Of a DNA stretch of 64,000 nt, positions 8,068 through 17,300 are shown one piece after another. Origin of the DNA: Serinibacter arcticus (GTDB taxonomy: Bacteria > Actinomycetota > Actinomycetes > Actinomycetales > Beutenbergiaceae); contig NZ_RHPJ01000002.1 in NCBI RefSeq assembly GCF_004786095.1, forward strand, positions 248,001 through 312,000. Direction: 5' to 3'. Under the pieces are notes generated by a model. The model was not told the DNA's origin and did no database searches. It saw only the letters and a program-made list of their open reading frames with translations. Position 1 is the first letter of the stretch. Every line of letters begins with the position of its first letter. The position numbers were made by a program, and so were the translations under genes.

Positions 8068-9408
8068 ATGCCAGAGCAGCCCCGCCACTCCCAGCACGCC
8101 ACGACGTCGCTCGACGCCCGGACCGTCCCGCTCGATCCCGCCTCGACCCGCACGCTGGCGGACGCCGGCCTCACCTACCGCGCCGTCGACACGGACGGCG
8201 ACGACTTCGTCAGCTACGTGCAGGCCGTCAACCGCGGCTTCCTGGGCGAGCGCTCCAAGCCCGAGGCGGTCGAGGCGTGGCGCGAGACGATCGGGGACCG
8301 CCGTCCCGTCGGCGTGTTCGACGGCGGCTCGCCCGAGCCGCACCTGCCCGTCGCCACCGTCAACGCGTGGGTGGACGAGCTCACGGTCGACGTCGACCGC
8401 CTGCTGCCGATGTGGGCCGTGAGCGCGGTGACCGTGTCCGCGACGCACCGCCGTCGGGGCATCGCGCGGGCCATGCTCGAGGGCGAGCTGCGCGCCGCGG
8501 CCGACGCCGGGCTGCCGATCGCCGGTCTCACGGTCTCCGAGGCGACGATCTACGGCCGCTACGGCTTCGCACCGGTCGCGACCGCGACGAGCTGGACCGT
8601 CAAGACGCACCGTGCGGGCTGGATCGGGCCGCGGCCCGGCGGGCGGCTGGACCCGATCGAGCGCGAGCTCGCGCAGCAGGACCTGGCGGCGCTGCACGAC
8701 GTCGTGCGCCGCGGCCGCCCGGGCGAGGTCGCCGCCACGCCGAGCTACTGGCGCTCGACGGCGGGGCTCACGCCCGGCCAGACCGACGGCGGCAAGGTCC
8801 GCGCGGTCCGATACACCGACGAGTCGGGGCAGGTGCGGGGCGTGCTCGCCTACCAGCTGGAGAACCGGGACGACGGCGCCGCGACGCTGACCGTGCGCGC
8901 GCTCGCGGCCGACGGCCCCGACGCCTATGCCGCGCTGTGGCGGTTCGCGCTCGAGCACGACCTCGTCGACACCGTGCGGGCGACCGAGCGCTCCGCCGAC
9001 GAGCCGCTGCGGTGGCTGCTCGCCGACCCGCGTGCCGCCGAGGTGACCGAGCGCGACCACCACTGGCTGCGGATCCTCGACGTCGCGCGGTGCCTCGAGT
9101 CCCGCACCTACCGGGCGCCGGGGGCGGTGACGTTCGACGTCGTCGATCCGCTGGGGTTCGCCGCCGGGCGCTGGACGCTGACCGTGGCGGAGGGCGGGGC
9201 CGGCGTCGTGACGAGGGACGGCGCGGGCGACGGCGAGGGCGCGGTCGTCACGCTCGGCGTCGCCGAGCTGTCGGCCCTGCTGCTGGGCGGCGTCCGCGCC
9301 ACGACGCTGCGGGCGGCCGGCCGCCTCGCGACCGACGCCGCGACGGCGGCGTGGCTCGACGCGACGTTCGCGCCGGTCGCGGCGCCGCAGCTCAGCCTCT
9401 GGTACTGA
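8068..9408 (+). CDS. Eis-like GNAT N-acetyltransferase
   Basis: The 446-aa protein has the tripartite layout of the Eis (enhanced intracellular survival) family: an N-terminal GNAT fold with the acetyl-CoA loop SATHRRRGIARAML near residue 130, the conserved SEATIYGRYGFAPV segment, a second degenerate GNAT fold, and a C-terminal SCP2-like domain. The last residues are SLWY, which in the family bring the C-terminal carboxylate near the active site. Eis proteins acetylate aminoglycosides and protein lysines, usually as hexamers in the cytosol; the natural substrate here is unknown. Transcription appears leaderless. The stop codon lies inside a 14-bp tandem repeat, so the reading frame end may have moved by repeat change. 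Confidence 0.85.
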   Translation: MPEQPRHSQHATTSLDARTVPLDPASTRTLADAGLTYRAVDTDGDDFVSYVQAVNRGFLGERSKPEAVEAWRETIGDRRPVGVFDGGSPEPHLPVATVNAWVDELTVDVDRLLPMWAVSAVTVSATHRRRGIARAMLEGELRAAADAGLPIAGLTVSEATIYGRYGFAPVATATSWTVKTHRAGWIGPRPGGRLDPIERELAQQDLAALHDVVRRGRPGEVAATPSYWRSTAGLTPGQTDGGKVRAVRYTDESGQVRGVLAYQLENRDDGAATLTVRALAADGPDAYAALWRFALEHDLVDTVRATERSADEPLRWLLADPRAAEVTERDHHWLRILDVARCLESRTYRAPGAVTFDVVDPLGFAAGRWTLTVAEGGAGVVTRDGAGDGEGAVVTLGVAELSALLLGGVRATTLRAAGRLATDAATAAWLDATFAPVAAPQLSLWY

Positions 9409-9445
9409 GCCTCTGGCACTGAGCCGGTGCTCGAGCCGCTGGTGC
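9394..9445 (+). repeat. 14-bp tandem repeat across a stop codon
   Basis: Units AGCCTCTGGTACTG (9394-9407), AGCCTCTGGCACTG (9408-9421), a shortened AGCCGGTGCTCG, and AGCCGCTGGTGCTG (9432-9445) follow each other. The first unit encodes the last residues of the Eis-like protein and its TGA. The array ends just before the convergent mycoredoxin gene. Confidence 0.7.
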
Positions 9446-9452
9446 TGAGCGG

Positions 9453-9728
9453 CTAGGCGAGCCCGAAGAGGTGGAGCTTCGCGGCCACCTCGAGGTTGCT
9501 CGGCTCGACCTGGTGCGAGCCGTCCGGGTAGACGACGACCGGGATGTTCGTGCGGCCCGAGATGCGGTGCGCCTCGGTGGCGGCCTCGGGCTGCGCGACG
9601 AGGTCGACGTAGGTGTACGGCACGGCGAGCTGGTCGAGCTGGGCCTTGGTGCGGCGGCAGTCGCCGCACCAGTCCGCGCCGTACACGGTCACCGGCGTGC
9701 TGCTCGTGCTGCTGCTGTCGCTGCTCAT
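9453..9728 (-). CDS. Mycoredoxin-like glutaredoxin
   Basis: The 91-aa thioredoxin-fold protein carries the redox motif WCGDC (residues about 21-25) after VTVYGAD, and the cis-Pro strand TNIPVVVYPDGS. Actinobacterial mycoredoxins reduce mycothiol mixed disulfides in the cytosol; the usual motif is CGYC or CPYC, and CGDC variants belong to the same glutaredoxin group. A Ser/Thr-rich lead (residues 2-10) is not family-typical, so a start further inside cannot be excluded. ATG 9728 is preceded by GAGGAT and 6 nt, a weak leaderless arrangement, and it is divergent from the DUF1648 gene with a 32-bp gap. Confidence 0.8.
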   Translation of the reverse strand: MSSDSSSTSSTPVTVYGADWCGDCRRTKAQLDQLAVPYTYVDLVAQPEAATEAHRISGRTNIPVVVYPDGSHQVEPSNLEVAAKLHLFGLA

Positions 9729-9748
9729 GCCCCCATCCTCGCCCGACC

Positions 9749-9754
9749 TACGCT
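9749..9754 (+). promoter_or_regulatory. -10 box for leaderless DUF1648 gene
   Basis: TACGCT followed by 6 nt and the GTG at 9761. The intervening GGGAGC is too close to act as a ribosome binding site. Confidence 0.5.
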
Positions 9755-9760
9755 GGGAGC

Positions 9761-10273
9761 GTGACCCTCACCGCCCCGAGCCGCCCTCGCCGCACGTACG
9801 AGACCGGTGTCGTGACGCGGATCCTGCGCGTGCTCGCGCTGCTGGGGTGGCTCGGCGTGACGATCGTCGTGCTGCGCCGCTACCCCGACCTCCCGGCCAC
9901 GATCCCGACGCACCTCGGGCTGAACGGCGAGCCGGACGCCGTCGGGCCGCGGTGGAGCATCCTGGTGCTGCTCGGGATCTTCTGGCTGATGATCGCGACG
10001 CTGACGTGGCTGTCGCGCCGGTCCGCCGTCTTCACCTACCCGATCGAGGTGACGCCGGAGAACGCCCAGCGCGTCTACCGCGAGGGCGAGCGGCAGATGG
10101 TGGGGGTGAACCTGACGCTGGTGCCGGTCGGGGCCGGTGTCGCGCTGCTCGTGCTGGGGGAGGACGCCGTCGCCCTCGTCTGGTCCGGCTTGGCACTGAT
10201 GGTCGCGGTCGTGGTGACCGGGGCCGTCCGCGCGGTGCGGGCCGGGCGCGATCCCGACCATCGCGAAGCGTGA
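9761..10273 (+). CDS. DUF1648 membrane protein
   Basis: The 170-aa protein has four predicted transmembrane segments (residues about 22-40, 66-85, 110-128 and 134-152). Between the first two lies the DUF1648 signature, YPDLPATIPTHLGLNGEPD. Proteins of this type occur alone or as part of SdpI-like immunity proteins; the function of the stand-alone form is unknown. The GTG at 9761 is chosen because it is 6 nt behind a TACGCT box. The following DUF4235 gene has its own promoter. Confidence 0.7.
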   Translation: MTLTAPSRPRRTYETGVVTRILRVLALLGWLGVTIVVLRRYPDLPATIPTHLGLNGEPDAVGPRWSILVLLGIFWLMIATLTWLSRRSAVFTYPIEVTPENAQRVYREGERQMVGVNLTLVPVGAGVALLVLGEDAVALVWSGLALMVAVVVTGAVRAVRAGRDPDHREA

Positions 10274-10293
10274 CGCCGCCCACACCCCGGGGC

Positions 10294-10299
10294 TAGCGT
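10294..10299 (+). promoter_or_regulatory. -10 box for leaderless DUF4235 gene
   Basis: TAGCGT followed by 7 nt and the ATG at 10307. This decides the start in favour of 10307 over the in-frame GTG at 10298, which overlaps the box. Confidence 0.55.
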
Positions 10300-10306
10300 G
10301 GCGGGT

Positions 10307-10615
10307 ATGACGAAGACGGCCATTCCCGAGACACCGGCGAGCACGTCGGCCAAGATCCTCTACCGCCCGTTCGGCATCGCCTCCTCGATGATCGGTGGCC
10401 TCGCCGCCTCCGCGATCTTCAAGCAGGTCTACAAGCGCGCGGTCAAGGGCGACAAGGCGGACGTTCCCGGGCCGCTGCAGTCGGAGTACCTGCTGCGTCA
10501 GATCCTCGTGGCGGCCGCGATCCAGGGCGTCATCTACTCCGTGGTGAAGGCGTCGATCGACCGCGCCGGGGCCCGCACGTTCCAGAAGTGGACGGGGGAG
10601 TGGCCCGGCAGCTGA
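10307..10615 (+). CDS. DUF4235 membrane protein
   Basis: The 102-aa protein contains KILYRPFGIASSMIGGLAAS, then FKQVYKRA and the hydrophobic LRQILVAAAIQGVIYSVV segment: two membrane helices with a short loop, as in the actinobacterial DUF4235 family. The role is unknown. Start chosen by the leaderless promoter signature. Confidence 0.75.
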   Translation: MTKTAIPETPASTSAKILYRPFGIASSMIGGLAASAIFKQVYKRAVKGDKADVPGPLQSEYLLRQILVAAAIQGVIYSVVKASIDRAGARTFQKWTGEWPGS

Positions 10616-10693
10616 GAGCCGCTGGAGCCGACGTCGCACTCCTCCGGCCCTCGTTCCGACCCGGTACCCAGGAACACCAGGGATGATGGGTCG

Positions 10694-11848
10694 ATGAGCG
10701 CAGACACCTTCGACCTCTCCCGACTGCGCCGCTTTCCGGACATCGAGGCCCCGAACCTCGTGGCCGTCGACGCCAGCGACCGGCTGATCCTCGACGAGGC
10801 GGCCGACCTGATCGCCGCGAGCGAGCCCGGCACCGTCGTCGTGATCAACGACCACCACGGCGCGCTGACCCTCGGCGCCGTCGCGCTGCACGGCGCGCGC
10901 GACGTCCGCGTGCACCAGGACATGCTGACCGGCGAGCGCGCGCTCGAGAACAACGCCGCCGACGCCGGACTGGCCGGCACCTACCGTCACCTCTCGCTGG
11001 TCCCGGAGCTGGTCGACGGCGCCCGCGTCGTCCTCGTCCAGCTGCCCCGCGGCCTGGACGCGCTCGAGGAGATCGCGCAGCTGATCGCCGCGCACGCGCA
11101 CCCCGACGTCCGCGTGATCGCGGGCGGTCGCGTCAAGCACATGTCGCGCGGCATGAACGACGTGCTCGGCCGCTCGTTCGCGAACGTCGCCGCCACCCTC
11201 GGCCGGCAGAAGTCGCGCGCGCTGGTCGCGTCGGGACCGACGCCGTCGCCGTCGGGTGAGAGCACGTTCCCGAAGCGCAGCGTCGACGACGAGCGCGGGC
11301 TGTGGATCGTGGCGCACGGCGCCGCGTTCGCCGGCCCGCAGGTCGACATCGGCTCGCGCTACCTCCTCACCTTCCTGGACCGCATGAGCCCGAGCGCGCG
11401 CGACGCGATCGACCTCGGCTGCGGCACGGGCGTCCTGGCCGTCGAGCTCGCCTCCGCGCGGCCGGAGCTGACCGTCACGGCCATCGACGCGTCCGACGCC
11501 GCGGTGCGCTCCGCCGTCGAGACCGCCGAGGCGAACCACCTGGCCGAGCGGGTCGAGGTCGTGCGGCAGGACGGGCTGAGCGAGCGGCCGCCCGCCTCGG
11601 CCGACCTCATCGTCTGCAACCCGCCGTTCCACGTCGGCGCCACGCTGGCGCCCGACGCCGCGCTGCGGATGATCCGCGGCGCGGCCAAGGTGCTGCGCGA
11701 CGGCGGCGAGCTGTGGACCGTCTTCAACTCGCGGCTCGCGCACGCCGGCGCGCTGCGCCGCATGGTCGGGCCGACCGAGATCATGGGCGACAACGACACG
11801 TTCACGGTGACGCGGACCGTGCGGCCCGCGCGCAAGGGCGCGCGTTGA
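10694..11848 (+). CDS. RsmC/RlmG-like rRNA (guanine-N2) methyltransferase
   Basis: The 384-aa protein has a duplicated methyltransferase fold: an inactive N-terminal half (residues about 1-190) and a C-terminal half with the SAM motif IDLGCGTGVLAVELA, an acidic strand VTAIDASD, and the catalytic motif IVCNPPFHVG. NPPF with two folds is diagnostic for RsmC and RlmG, which methylate 16S G1207 and 23S G1835. Which of the two rRNAs is used here is not decidable from sequence. A GATGAT box lies 6 nt before the ATG, a weak leaderless signal. The next gene starts inside its stop codon. Confidence 0.85.
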   Translation: MSADTFDLSRLRRFPDIEAPNLVAVDASDRLILDEAADLIAASEPGTVVVINDHHGALTLGAVALHGARDVRVHQDMLTGERALENNAADAGLAGTYRHLSLVPELVDGARVVLVQLPRGLDALEEIAQLIAAHAHPDVRVIAGGRVKHMSRGMNDVLGRSFANVAATLGRQKSRALVASGPTPSPSGESTFPKRSVDDERGLWIVAHGAAFAGPQVDIGSRYLLTFLDRMSPSARDAIDLGCGTGVLAVELASARPELTVTAIDASDAAVRSAVETAEANHLAERVEVVRQDGLSERPPASADLIVCNPPFHVGATLAPDAALRMIRGAAKVLRDGGELWTVFNSRLAHAGALRRMVGPTEIMGDNDTFTVTRTVRPARKGAR

Positions 11849-12300
11849 GCCGCGGACGCGGGACGATCCGGGTCGTCGGAGCCGGGGCGCTGATCGCGCT
11901 CGGCCTGACCGGCTGCTCGGCCATCGGCGACGCGGTCTCCGACGCGACCGGCCAGGCGGCGTGCGCCGTCGTCACCCCGATCGCGACCGACGTCGGCGCC
12001 CAGGTCCAGGTGGTCGCCGACCAGATCGAGCTCGACCCGAGCGGCGCGATCACCACGCTGACGGCCCTGCAGGAGCGGGTCGACGGCGCCGTGGACGTCA
12101 CGTCGGGCGACATCGCCTCGGCGCTGGGGACGGTCTCGACCAGGGTCGGGGACCTCATCGCGCAGGCCGAGCAGGTGCGCGACGGCGGGGTCGTCGACCA
12201 GGCGACCGTCGACGGCATCGAGACGTCGATCGTGGACGGCCTCACGTCCCTCGCGGGCGACTGCGAGGCCGAGGGCGAGCAGCCCAGCGCCACCCCCTAG
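11845..12300 (+). CDS. Small lipoprotein, unknown function
   Basis: The 151-aa product has a signal with lipobox LGLTGC (Cys near residue 20), then an Ala/Val/Asp-rich, mostly helical exported domain (QVQVVADQIELDP, LTALQERVDGAVDV, ALGTVSTRVGDLIAQAEQV) and a C-terminal Cys in LAGDCEAEG. The helices could form a coiled coil. I do not recognise the family. The TTG start at 11845 overlaps the stop of the methyltransferase (TTGA), so translation is probably coupled; no other start in this frame leaves an intact signal peptide. Confidence 0.65.
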   Translation: MSRGRGTIRVVGAGALIALGLTGCSAIGDAVSDATGQAACAVVTPIATDVGAQVQVVADQIELDPSGAITTLTALQERVDGAVDVTSGDIASALGTVSTRVGDLIAQAEQVRDGGVVDQATVDGIETSIVDGLTSLAGDCEAEGEQPSATP

Positions 12301-12338
12301 GCCCGCCTGCCTCTCGCACCCCTGACCCACCCACCCCT

Positions 12339-12397
12339 GCCGAGAAGGCGCGTGACTGCTCTACTCGCGCGATAGAGCAGTCACCGGCATGGTCGGC
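12339..12397. repeat. Dispersed palindromic repeat, family A copy 1
   Basis: GTGACTGCTCTA (12352-12363) and TAGAGCAGTCAC (12373-12384) are perfect inverse copies around a 9-nt loop. Outer arms CCGAGAA (12340-12346) and GGTCGG (12391-12396) pair loosely. It shares the CTGACTGCT and GAGCAGTCA words with four other copies in the window. It lies between convergent genes and supplies the last codons and the TAG stop of the EamA gene. Confidence 0.8.
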
Positions 12398-13272
12398 AGC
12401 GCGAGCGGGGCGACGGCGGAGCGCCGCGGCCTGGCCATCGCGATCAGCACCCCGCCGACGAGGATCGCACCGCCGACCGTCTCGGCGGCGGTCGGCCGCT
12501 GGCCGAGCAGCACCGCCGCGGAGACCATCGCCACGACCGGCGCGAGCAGCACCCACGGCACCACCGACGCGGGGCGGTTGCGGCCGAGCAGCGCGTTCCA
12601 GATCGCGTACCCGACGAGCGTGCACAGCCCCGCCGTGTAGAGCGTGGACAGCGCGGGCCGCCAGCCGAAGGCGGCCAGTCCGGCGACGACGGCGTCCGGC
12701 CCCTCGACCAGCAGCGACAGCCCGAGCGCCGGGATCGGCACCACGAGCGCGGACCACACGGTGAGGGACAGTCCGCCGACGCCGGTCGCGCGCCGCGAGA
12801 CGACGTTGCCGACCGCCCACGAGAGCGCGGCGAGCAGGCAGAGCACGACGGCGAGCAGCGGGGCATCGCCACCGCGGCCGACCGCCACGACGGCGAGTCC
12901 CGCGGACCCGACGACGACGCCGAGGGCCTGGGCCGCCGTCGGGCGCTCCCGGAGAACGCCGGCCGCGATCAGCACGGTGAAGACGACCTGCGCCTGCAGC
13001 AGCAGCGCGGCCAGACCGGGGTGGAGGCCGGCGGCCATGGAGGTGTAGAGCAGGCCGAACTGGCCGAGGGACATGAACAGGCCGACGCCGACGACGGTGC
13101 GCCACGACGTCGCGGGCCGCGGCACCACGAGCACGGCGAGCGCGACGACCGTGAAGCGGATCGCGACGAACAGCAGGGGCGGGACGCCGTCCATCCCCCA
13201 GTCGATGACGACGAAGTTCACGCCCCAGAGGGTCGCGACGAGGGCGGCGAGGAGCATGTCACGGCGGGTCAC
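12361..13272 (-). CDS. EamA/DMT-family transporter, probably 10 TM
   Basis: The 303-aa protein is a typical drug/metabolite exporter: two EamA repeats of five membrane helices each (MLLAALVATLWGVNFVVID near the start; VVLCLLAALSWAVGNVVSRR opening the second half). Family members export amino acids, nucleosides or metabolites; this substrate is unknown. GTG at 13272 gives VTRRDMLLAAL with a short cytoplasmic lead; ATG at 13257 is the alternative. It is divergent from the LysR gene (73-bp gap), a common regulator-exporter arrangement. The last seven residues (VTALSRE) and the stop are encoded by a dispersed palindromic repeat, so the C-terminus seems to have been replaced by repeat sequence. 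Confidence 0.85.
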   Translation of the reverse strand: MTRRDMLLAALVATLWGVNFVVIDWGMDGVPPLLFVAIRFTVVALAVLVVPRPATSWRTVVGVGLFMSLGQFGLLYTSMAAGLHPGLAALLLQAQVVFTVLIAAGVLRERPTAAQALGVVVGSAGLAVVAVGRGGDAPLLAVVLCLLAALSWAVGNVVSRRATGVGGLSLTVWSALVVPIPALGLSLLVEGPDAVVAGLAAFGWRPALSTLYTAGLCTLVGYAIWNALLGRNRPASVVPWVLLAPVVAMVSAAVLLGQRPTAAETVGGAILVGGVLIAMARPRRSAVAPLALPTMPVTALSRE

Positions 13273-13333
13273 GTGCTCACTGGACCACGCCGTGACTGCG
13301 TAGCACCAGCGATGATGTCGACGTCTGATTCGG

Positions 13334-13339
13334 TAGCAT
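13334..13339 (+). promoter_or_regulatory. -10 box for leaderless LysR gene
   Basis: TAGCAT followed by 6 nt and the ATG at 13346. Confidence 0.55.
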
Positions 13340-13345
13340 CGGTGC

Positions 13346-14248
13346 ATGATCGATCTGGATGCGGTGGTGGCGCTGCGCGCGGTCGCGAGCCACGGGAGCG
13401 TCGCGGCGGCCGGCACGTCGCTCGGGTTCACCCCGAGCGCGATCTCGCAGCAGATCAAGCGGCTCGAGCGTGGCGCCGGGGTGGCGCTGCTGGAGCGGGT
13501 GGGACGCGGCGTCGTGCTGACGGATGCGGGGCGCCGCCTGGTGGACGCCTCGACCGGGCTGCTCGCGGACCTCGAGCTGATCGAGACGGAGCTGCGGCAG
13601 GCGGGCGGCGCCGTCGTCGGCGAGGTGCGGCTGGCGGGGTTCTCGACGGCGGTGCGCGGCCTCGTCGCACCGGTGCTCGGGGCGCTGCGCACCAGCCACC
13701 CAGGGGTGCGCGCGCCGCTGCTCGAGGCCGAGCCGTGGGAGAGCGTCGCCCTGGTGGCCTCCGGTCAGCGCGACCTCGGGGTGGTGCACCGGTGGGGCGG
13801 GGTGGCGCTCGCGATGCCGGGTCACCTGGTGGCGACGCCGCTGCTCACGGACGTCGCCGACGTCGTGCTGCGGACCGATCACCCGCTCGCCGGGCGCGCG
13901 GTGCTGCGGCCCGCGGACCTCGCCGGTGAGGACTGGATCGCGACGCCCGAGGCGACCATCTGCCGGCAGTGGCTGCGGCGCGTGTTCGACGGGATCGGCG
14001 GAGCGCCGCGCGTGGTGCACGAGTCGATGGAGTTCGCGGGGCACGTGGAGCTGGTGCGGGCGGGCCTCGGCGTGGCGCTCGTGCCGCGGCTGGGTCGCGG
14101 TGAGCTCGGGCCGGACCTCGTCGCCGTCCCGACGGCGGAGCCCGCCTCCACGCGCGACGTCGTCGCGCTGCACCGGCGCAGCCAGGCGGACTCGCCGCCG
14201 CTCCGAGCCGTGCTGGACGCCCTGGTCGCGGCGGCCGCCACCCTCTGA
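13346..14248 (+). CDS. LysR-family transcriptional regulator
   Basis: The 300-aa protein has an N-terminal winged helix-turn-helix (AVASHGSVAAAGTSLGFTPS and AISQQIKRLERGAGVALLER, residues about 10-60) followed by a periplasmic-binding-protein-like effector domain (residues about 88-290). LysR proteins are tetrameric and usually control the divergently transcribed neighbour, here the EamA exporter. The effector is unknown. The shared 73-bp intergenic region would hold the operator. It converges on the SNF2 gene, separated by a perfect 22-bp palindrome. Confidence 0.85.
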   Translation: MIDLDAVVALRAVASHGSVAAAGTSLGFTPSAISQQIKRLERGAGVALLERVGRGVVLTDAGRRLVDASTGLLADLELIETELRQAGGAVVGEVRLAGFSTAVRGLVAPVLGALRTSHPGVRAPLLEAEPWESVALVASGQRDLGVVHRWGGVALAMPGHLVATPLLTDVADVVLRTDHPLAGRAVLRPADLAGEDWIATPEATICRQWLRRVFDGIGGAPRVVHESMEFAGHVELVRAGLGVALVPRLGRGELGPDLVAVPTAEPASTRDVVALHRRSQADSPPLRAVLDALVAAAATL

Positions 14249-14279
14249 CCCGCCCGCCCGCCCGCCCCGCCCACGACTT

Positions 14280-14338
14280 GCCGAGAATGCACCTGACTGC
14301 TGTATCCGCGCGATAGAGCAGTCAGGTGCATTCTCGGC
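14280..14338. repeat. Dispersed palindromic repeat, family A copy 2 (perfect)
   Basis: The 22-bp arm at 14280-14301 (GCCGAGAATGC then ACCTGACTGCT) is perfectly inverted at 14317-14338, around a 15-nt loop. It is the only copy of the family with fully complementary arms. It lies between the convergent LysR and SNF2 genes and could end transcription from both sides, though no T-run is present. Confidence 0.9.
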
Positions 14339-14380
14339 GAGGTCGGGGGTGCGATCGTGGGCGCGGGCGAGGCGCGGGGG

Positions 14381-17300
14381 TCAGTCGAGCAGGGCTCGGA
14401 TGTCGTCCGCGTCGAGGCGGGACTGGGAGGCGCCGCCCGCACCGGCAACGGCAGCGCCCGCGGCGCCGCCACCCCCGAGGACGCCCGCGACGAGCGCCCG
14501 CTTGCTGTCCTGCAGCGCCATCACCTTCTCCTCGATCGTGTCCGCGGCGACCATCCGGTAGACCATCACGGGCCGCGTCTGGCCGATCCGGTGCGCCCGG
14601 TCGACCGCCTGCGCCTCGGCGGCCGGGTTCCACCAGGGGTCGGCCAGGATGCAGTAGTCCGCCATCGCGAGGTTGAGCCCGACCCCACCGGCCTTGAGGC
14701 TGATGAGGAACACCGGCTGGGTGCCCTCGGCGAAGCCGCGGATGACGGCGGCGCGCTTCGTCGTCGACCCGTCGAGGTAGGCGTAGGGAATGCCCTCGGC
14801 GTCCAGCCGCGCCGCGATCTTCGCGAGGTAGCGCGTGAACTGGCTGAAGACCAGCGCGCGGTGCCCCTCGGCGGCCGCCTCGGTCAGCAGCGGCATCAGC
14901 ACGTCCAGCTTGCTCGACGGCACCCCCGCGTACTCCTCGTCGACCAGCGACGCGTCGATCGCGAGCTGCCGCAGCCGCGTCAGCGCGCTCAGCACCTCCA
15001 CGCGGTTGCGGTCCATGTCCGAGACCAGCCCGAGCACGCGCTGACGCTCGCGGCCGAGGTGGCGCGCGTAGACCTTCCGGTGCGCCGGATCGAGCGTGAC
15101 GGACAGGATCTGCTCCTGCTTGGGCGGCAGGTCCGGCGTCACCTCCTCCTTCGTGCGGCGCAGCAGGAACGGCGCGATGCGCGTGCGCAGCCGCTCGAAC
15201 AGACCGAGCTCGGCCCCGTTCCCGCGCTCGATCGGCGCCGAGTACAGCTCGGTGAACTGCTGCGGCGTCCCGAGGAGACCGGGCGCCGCGATGGCGAACA
15301 TCGCCCAGAGCTCCGCGAGGTTGTTCTCCATCGGGGTACCGGTGACGACGAACTTCACGTCCGCCGGCAGCGTCTTGGCGAGCGCGAACCCCCGCGAGGT
15401 CCGGTTCTTGATGTTCTGCGCCTCGTCGAGCACCAGGCCGGCCGGCACGAGCGCCTCGTACTCGTCGTGCTCGAGCCGGAACAGCGCGTAGCTCGTCACG
15501 ATGACGTCGGCCTGCGCCGCCAGCTCGGCGATGCTCTCGCGCCGCTTCTTCCCCGTCGCGGTCACGACGGCGACGCGCAGGTCCGGCGCGAACCGCTCCG
15601 CCTCCACGGCCCAGTTGGGCACGACCGACGTCGGGGCCACGACGACGAACGGCCGGTGCCGCGCCGTCGCGCCCTCACCCGAACCGGTGCCTGAACCGGC
15701 ACCCGGCACCGGCGCCGTCAGCGCCCCCGAGTCCTTGGCGTCGAGGATCATCGCGAGCGTCTGCAGCGTCTTGCCGAGCCCCATGTCGTCGGCCAGCACC
15801 CCGCCGAGACCGGCGCGTCGCAGCCGCGCGAGCCACTCGTAGCCGGCGCGCTGGTAGGGCCGCAGATCGGCGCGCAGCCCGGCGGGCAGGGGCGGGGCCT
15901 CGCCGTCGAGCGACGTCGCGGCGCGCACGCGGTCGAGCCACTCCTGCGCCTGGTGGTCGATGACGCCGAGCGCCTGCAGCTCCTCCCACCACGACAGGTT
16001 GAGCCGGCTGACGCGGAGCCCGGTGCGGCGCTGGTCCTGCAGCGCGCGCCCCTCCTCGAGCAGCGCGCGGAGCTGGTCGAGCTCGGGCCGGTCGAGGGAG
16101 ATGTAGCCGCCGTCCTCCAGGAACAGCGTCTGCTCGCGCCGCGCCAGCGCCGTGATGACGTGACCGACCGGGACGTCGCGGTCGGTCACGCGCAGCCGCA
16201 CCTCGAGGTCGAACCAGTCGCGGTTCGTGCCGACGACGTCGACGGCGATCTCGGGGTCCCCGAGGTCGCGGAACGTCGGCAGGTCCTCCTCGGGCAGGTC
16301 CACCTCGATGCCCTCGACCTGCAGCAGGGCCGGCACGACCTCCTCCACGAGCGCGACGACGGCGTGCCCCGTGACGACCATCTCCTCCAGCGGCAGGCCC
16401 TCGCGCGAGAGCAGCGTCGGCAGCGCCGCCATGGCAGCCGCGGCCCGGTGCAGCAGCACGTTCTCCGCGATCCCGTCGCGATCGGGGCGCCGCGGATCGG
16501 CCGGCAGCGTGAAGGTGAGCGCGAACGGGTTGTCCGCCTCGCCGTAGCGCCACTCGCACTCGATCGAGGCGCGCGGGCTGGACCCGAGCGCCGTCCACAG
16601 CAGCCGGACGCGGACGACGAGCGTCGGCCCCGGCGGCGTCTCCGGCGCGAAGTCACCGGCCGCGTGCCAGGTCTCGCGCTGGATGCGCGGCAGGATCGTG
16701 CGCTCGAACAGCGGGCGCTCGCTCGCCGGGACCTGGATCGTGCCGGCCCGGCGCAGGTCGACCCACGCGCGCGTCGCCGGCGCCTGCAGCGGGACGAGCG
16801 TGAGGGTGCCGTGCGGGTCGCGGCCGACGAAGCCGTGCGCGGGACGGCCCAGCAGCAGCGTCTCGGTGAGGGTGGAGGGGTGGTCCATCGTGGCGGTGAC
16901 CTCGAGGTCGGGGCCGCCGTCGTCGGCACGTCCGCCGCCGTCGTCGCCCTCGTCCTCGTCCACCGACGAGACCGTCACCGCCGTCTGCGCCGCGACGTCG
17001 GAGAGCACCGCGTCCTCGCCGTCGACCTCCAGGAGCCGGACGCCGGACTCGACGACGTCGCGCAGCACCGGCCACAGCGCGCGGCTCGGCACGGTCTGCA
17101 GGCCGAGCCACGTGGGCACGCCGTAGGCGTAGACGTCCGAGGCCTGGTGCAGCCGCACGAGCGCGGCGAGCGCGTCGAGCTGCGCCGGATCGGCGTCGCT
17201 GATGCCCGCGCGGGTGACCGCGTGCCACTCGGCGCCGGTCGCGATCCACTGACCGCGCTTGCCCAGGCGCATCGCGCGCGCCTCGAGGGCACCCTCGTGG

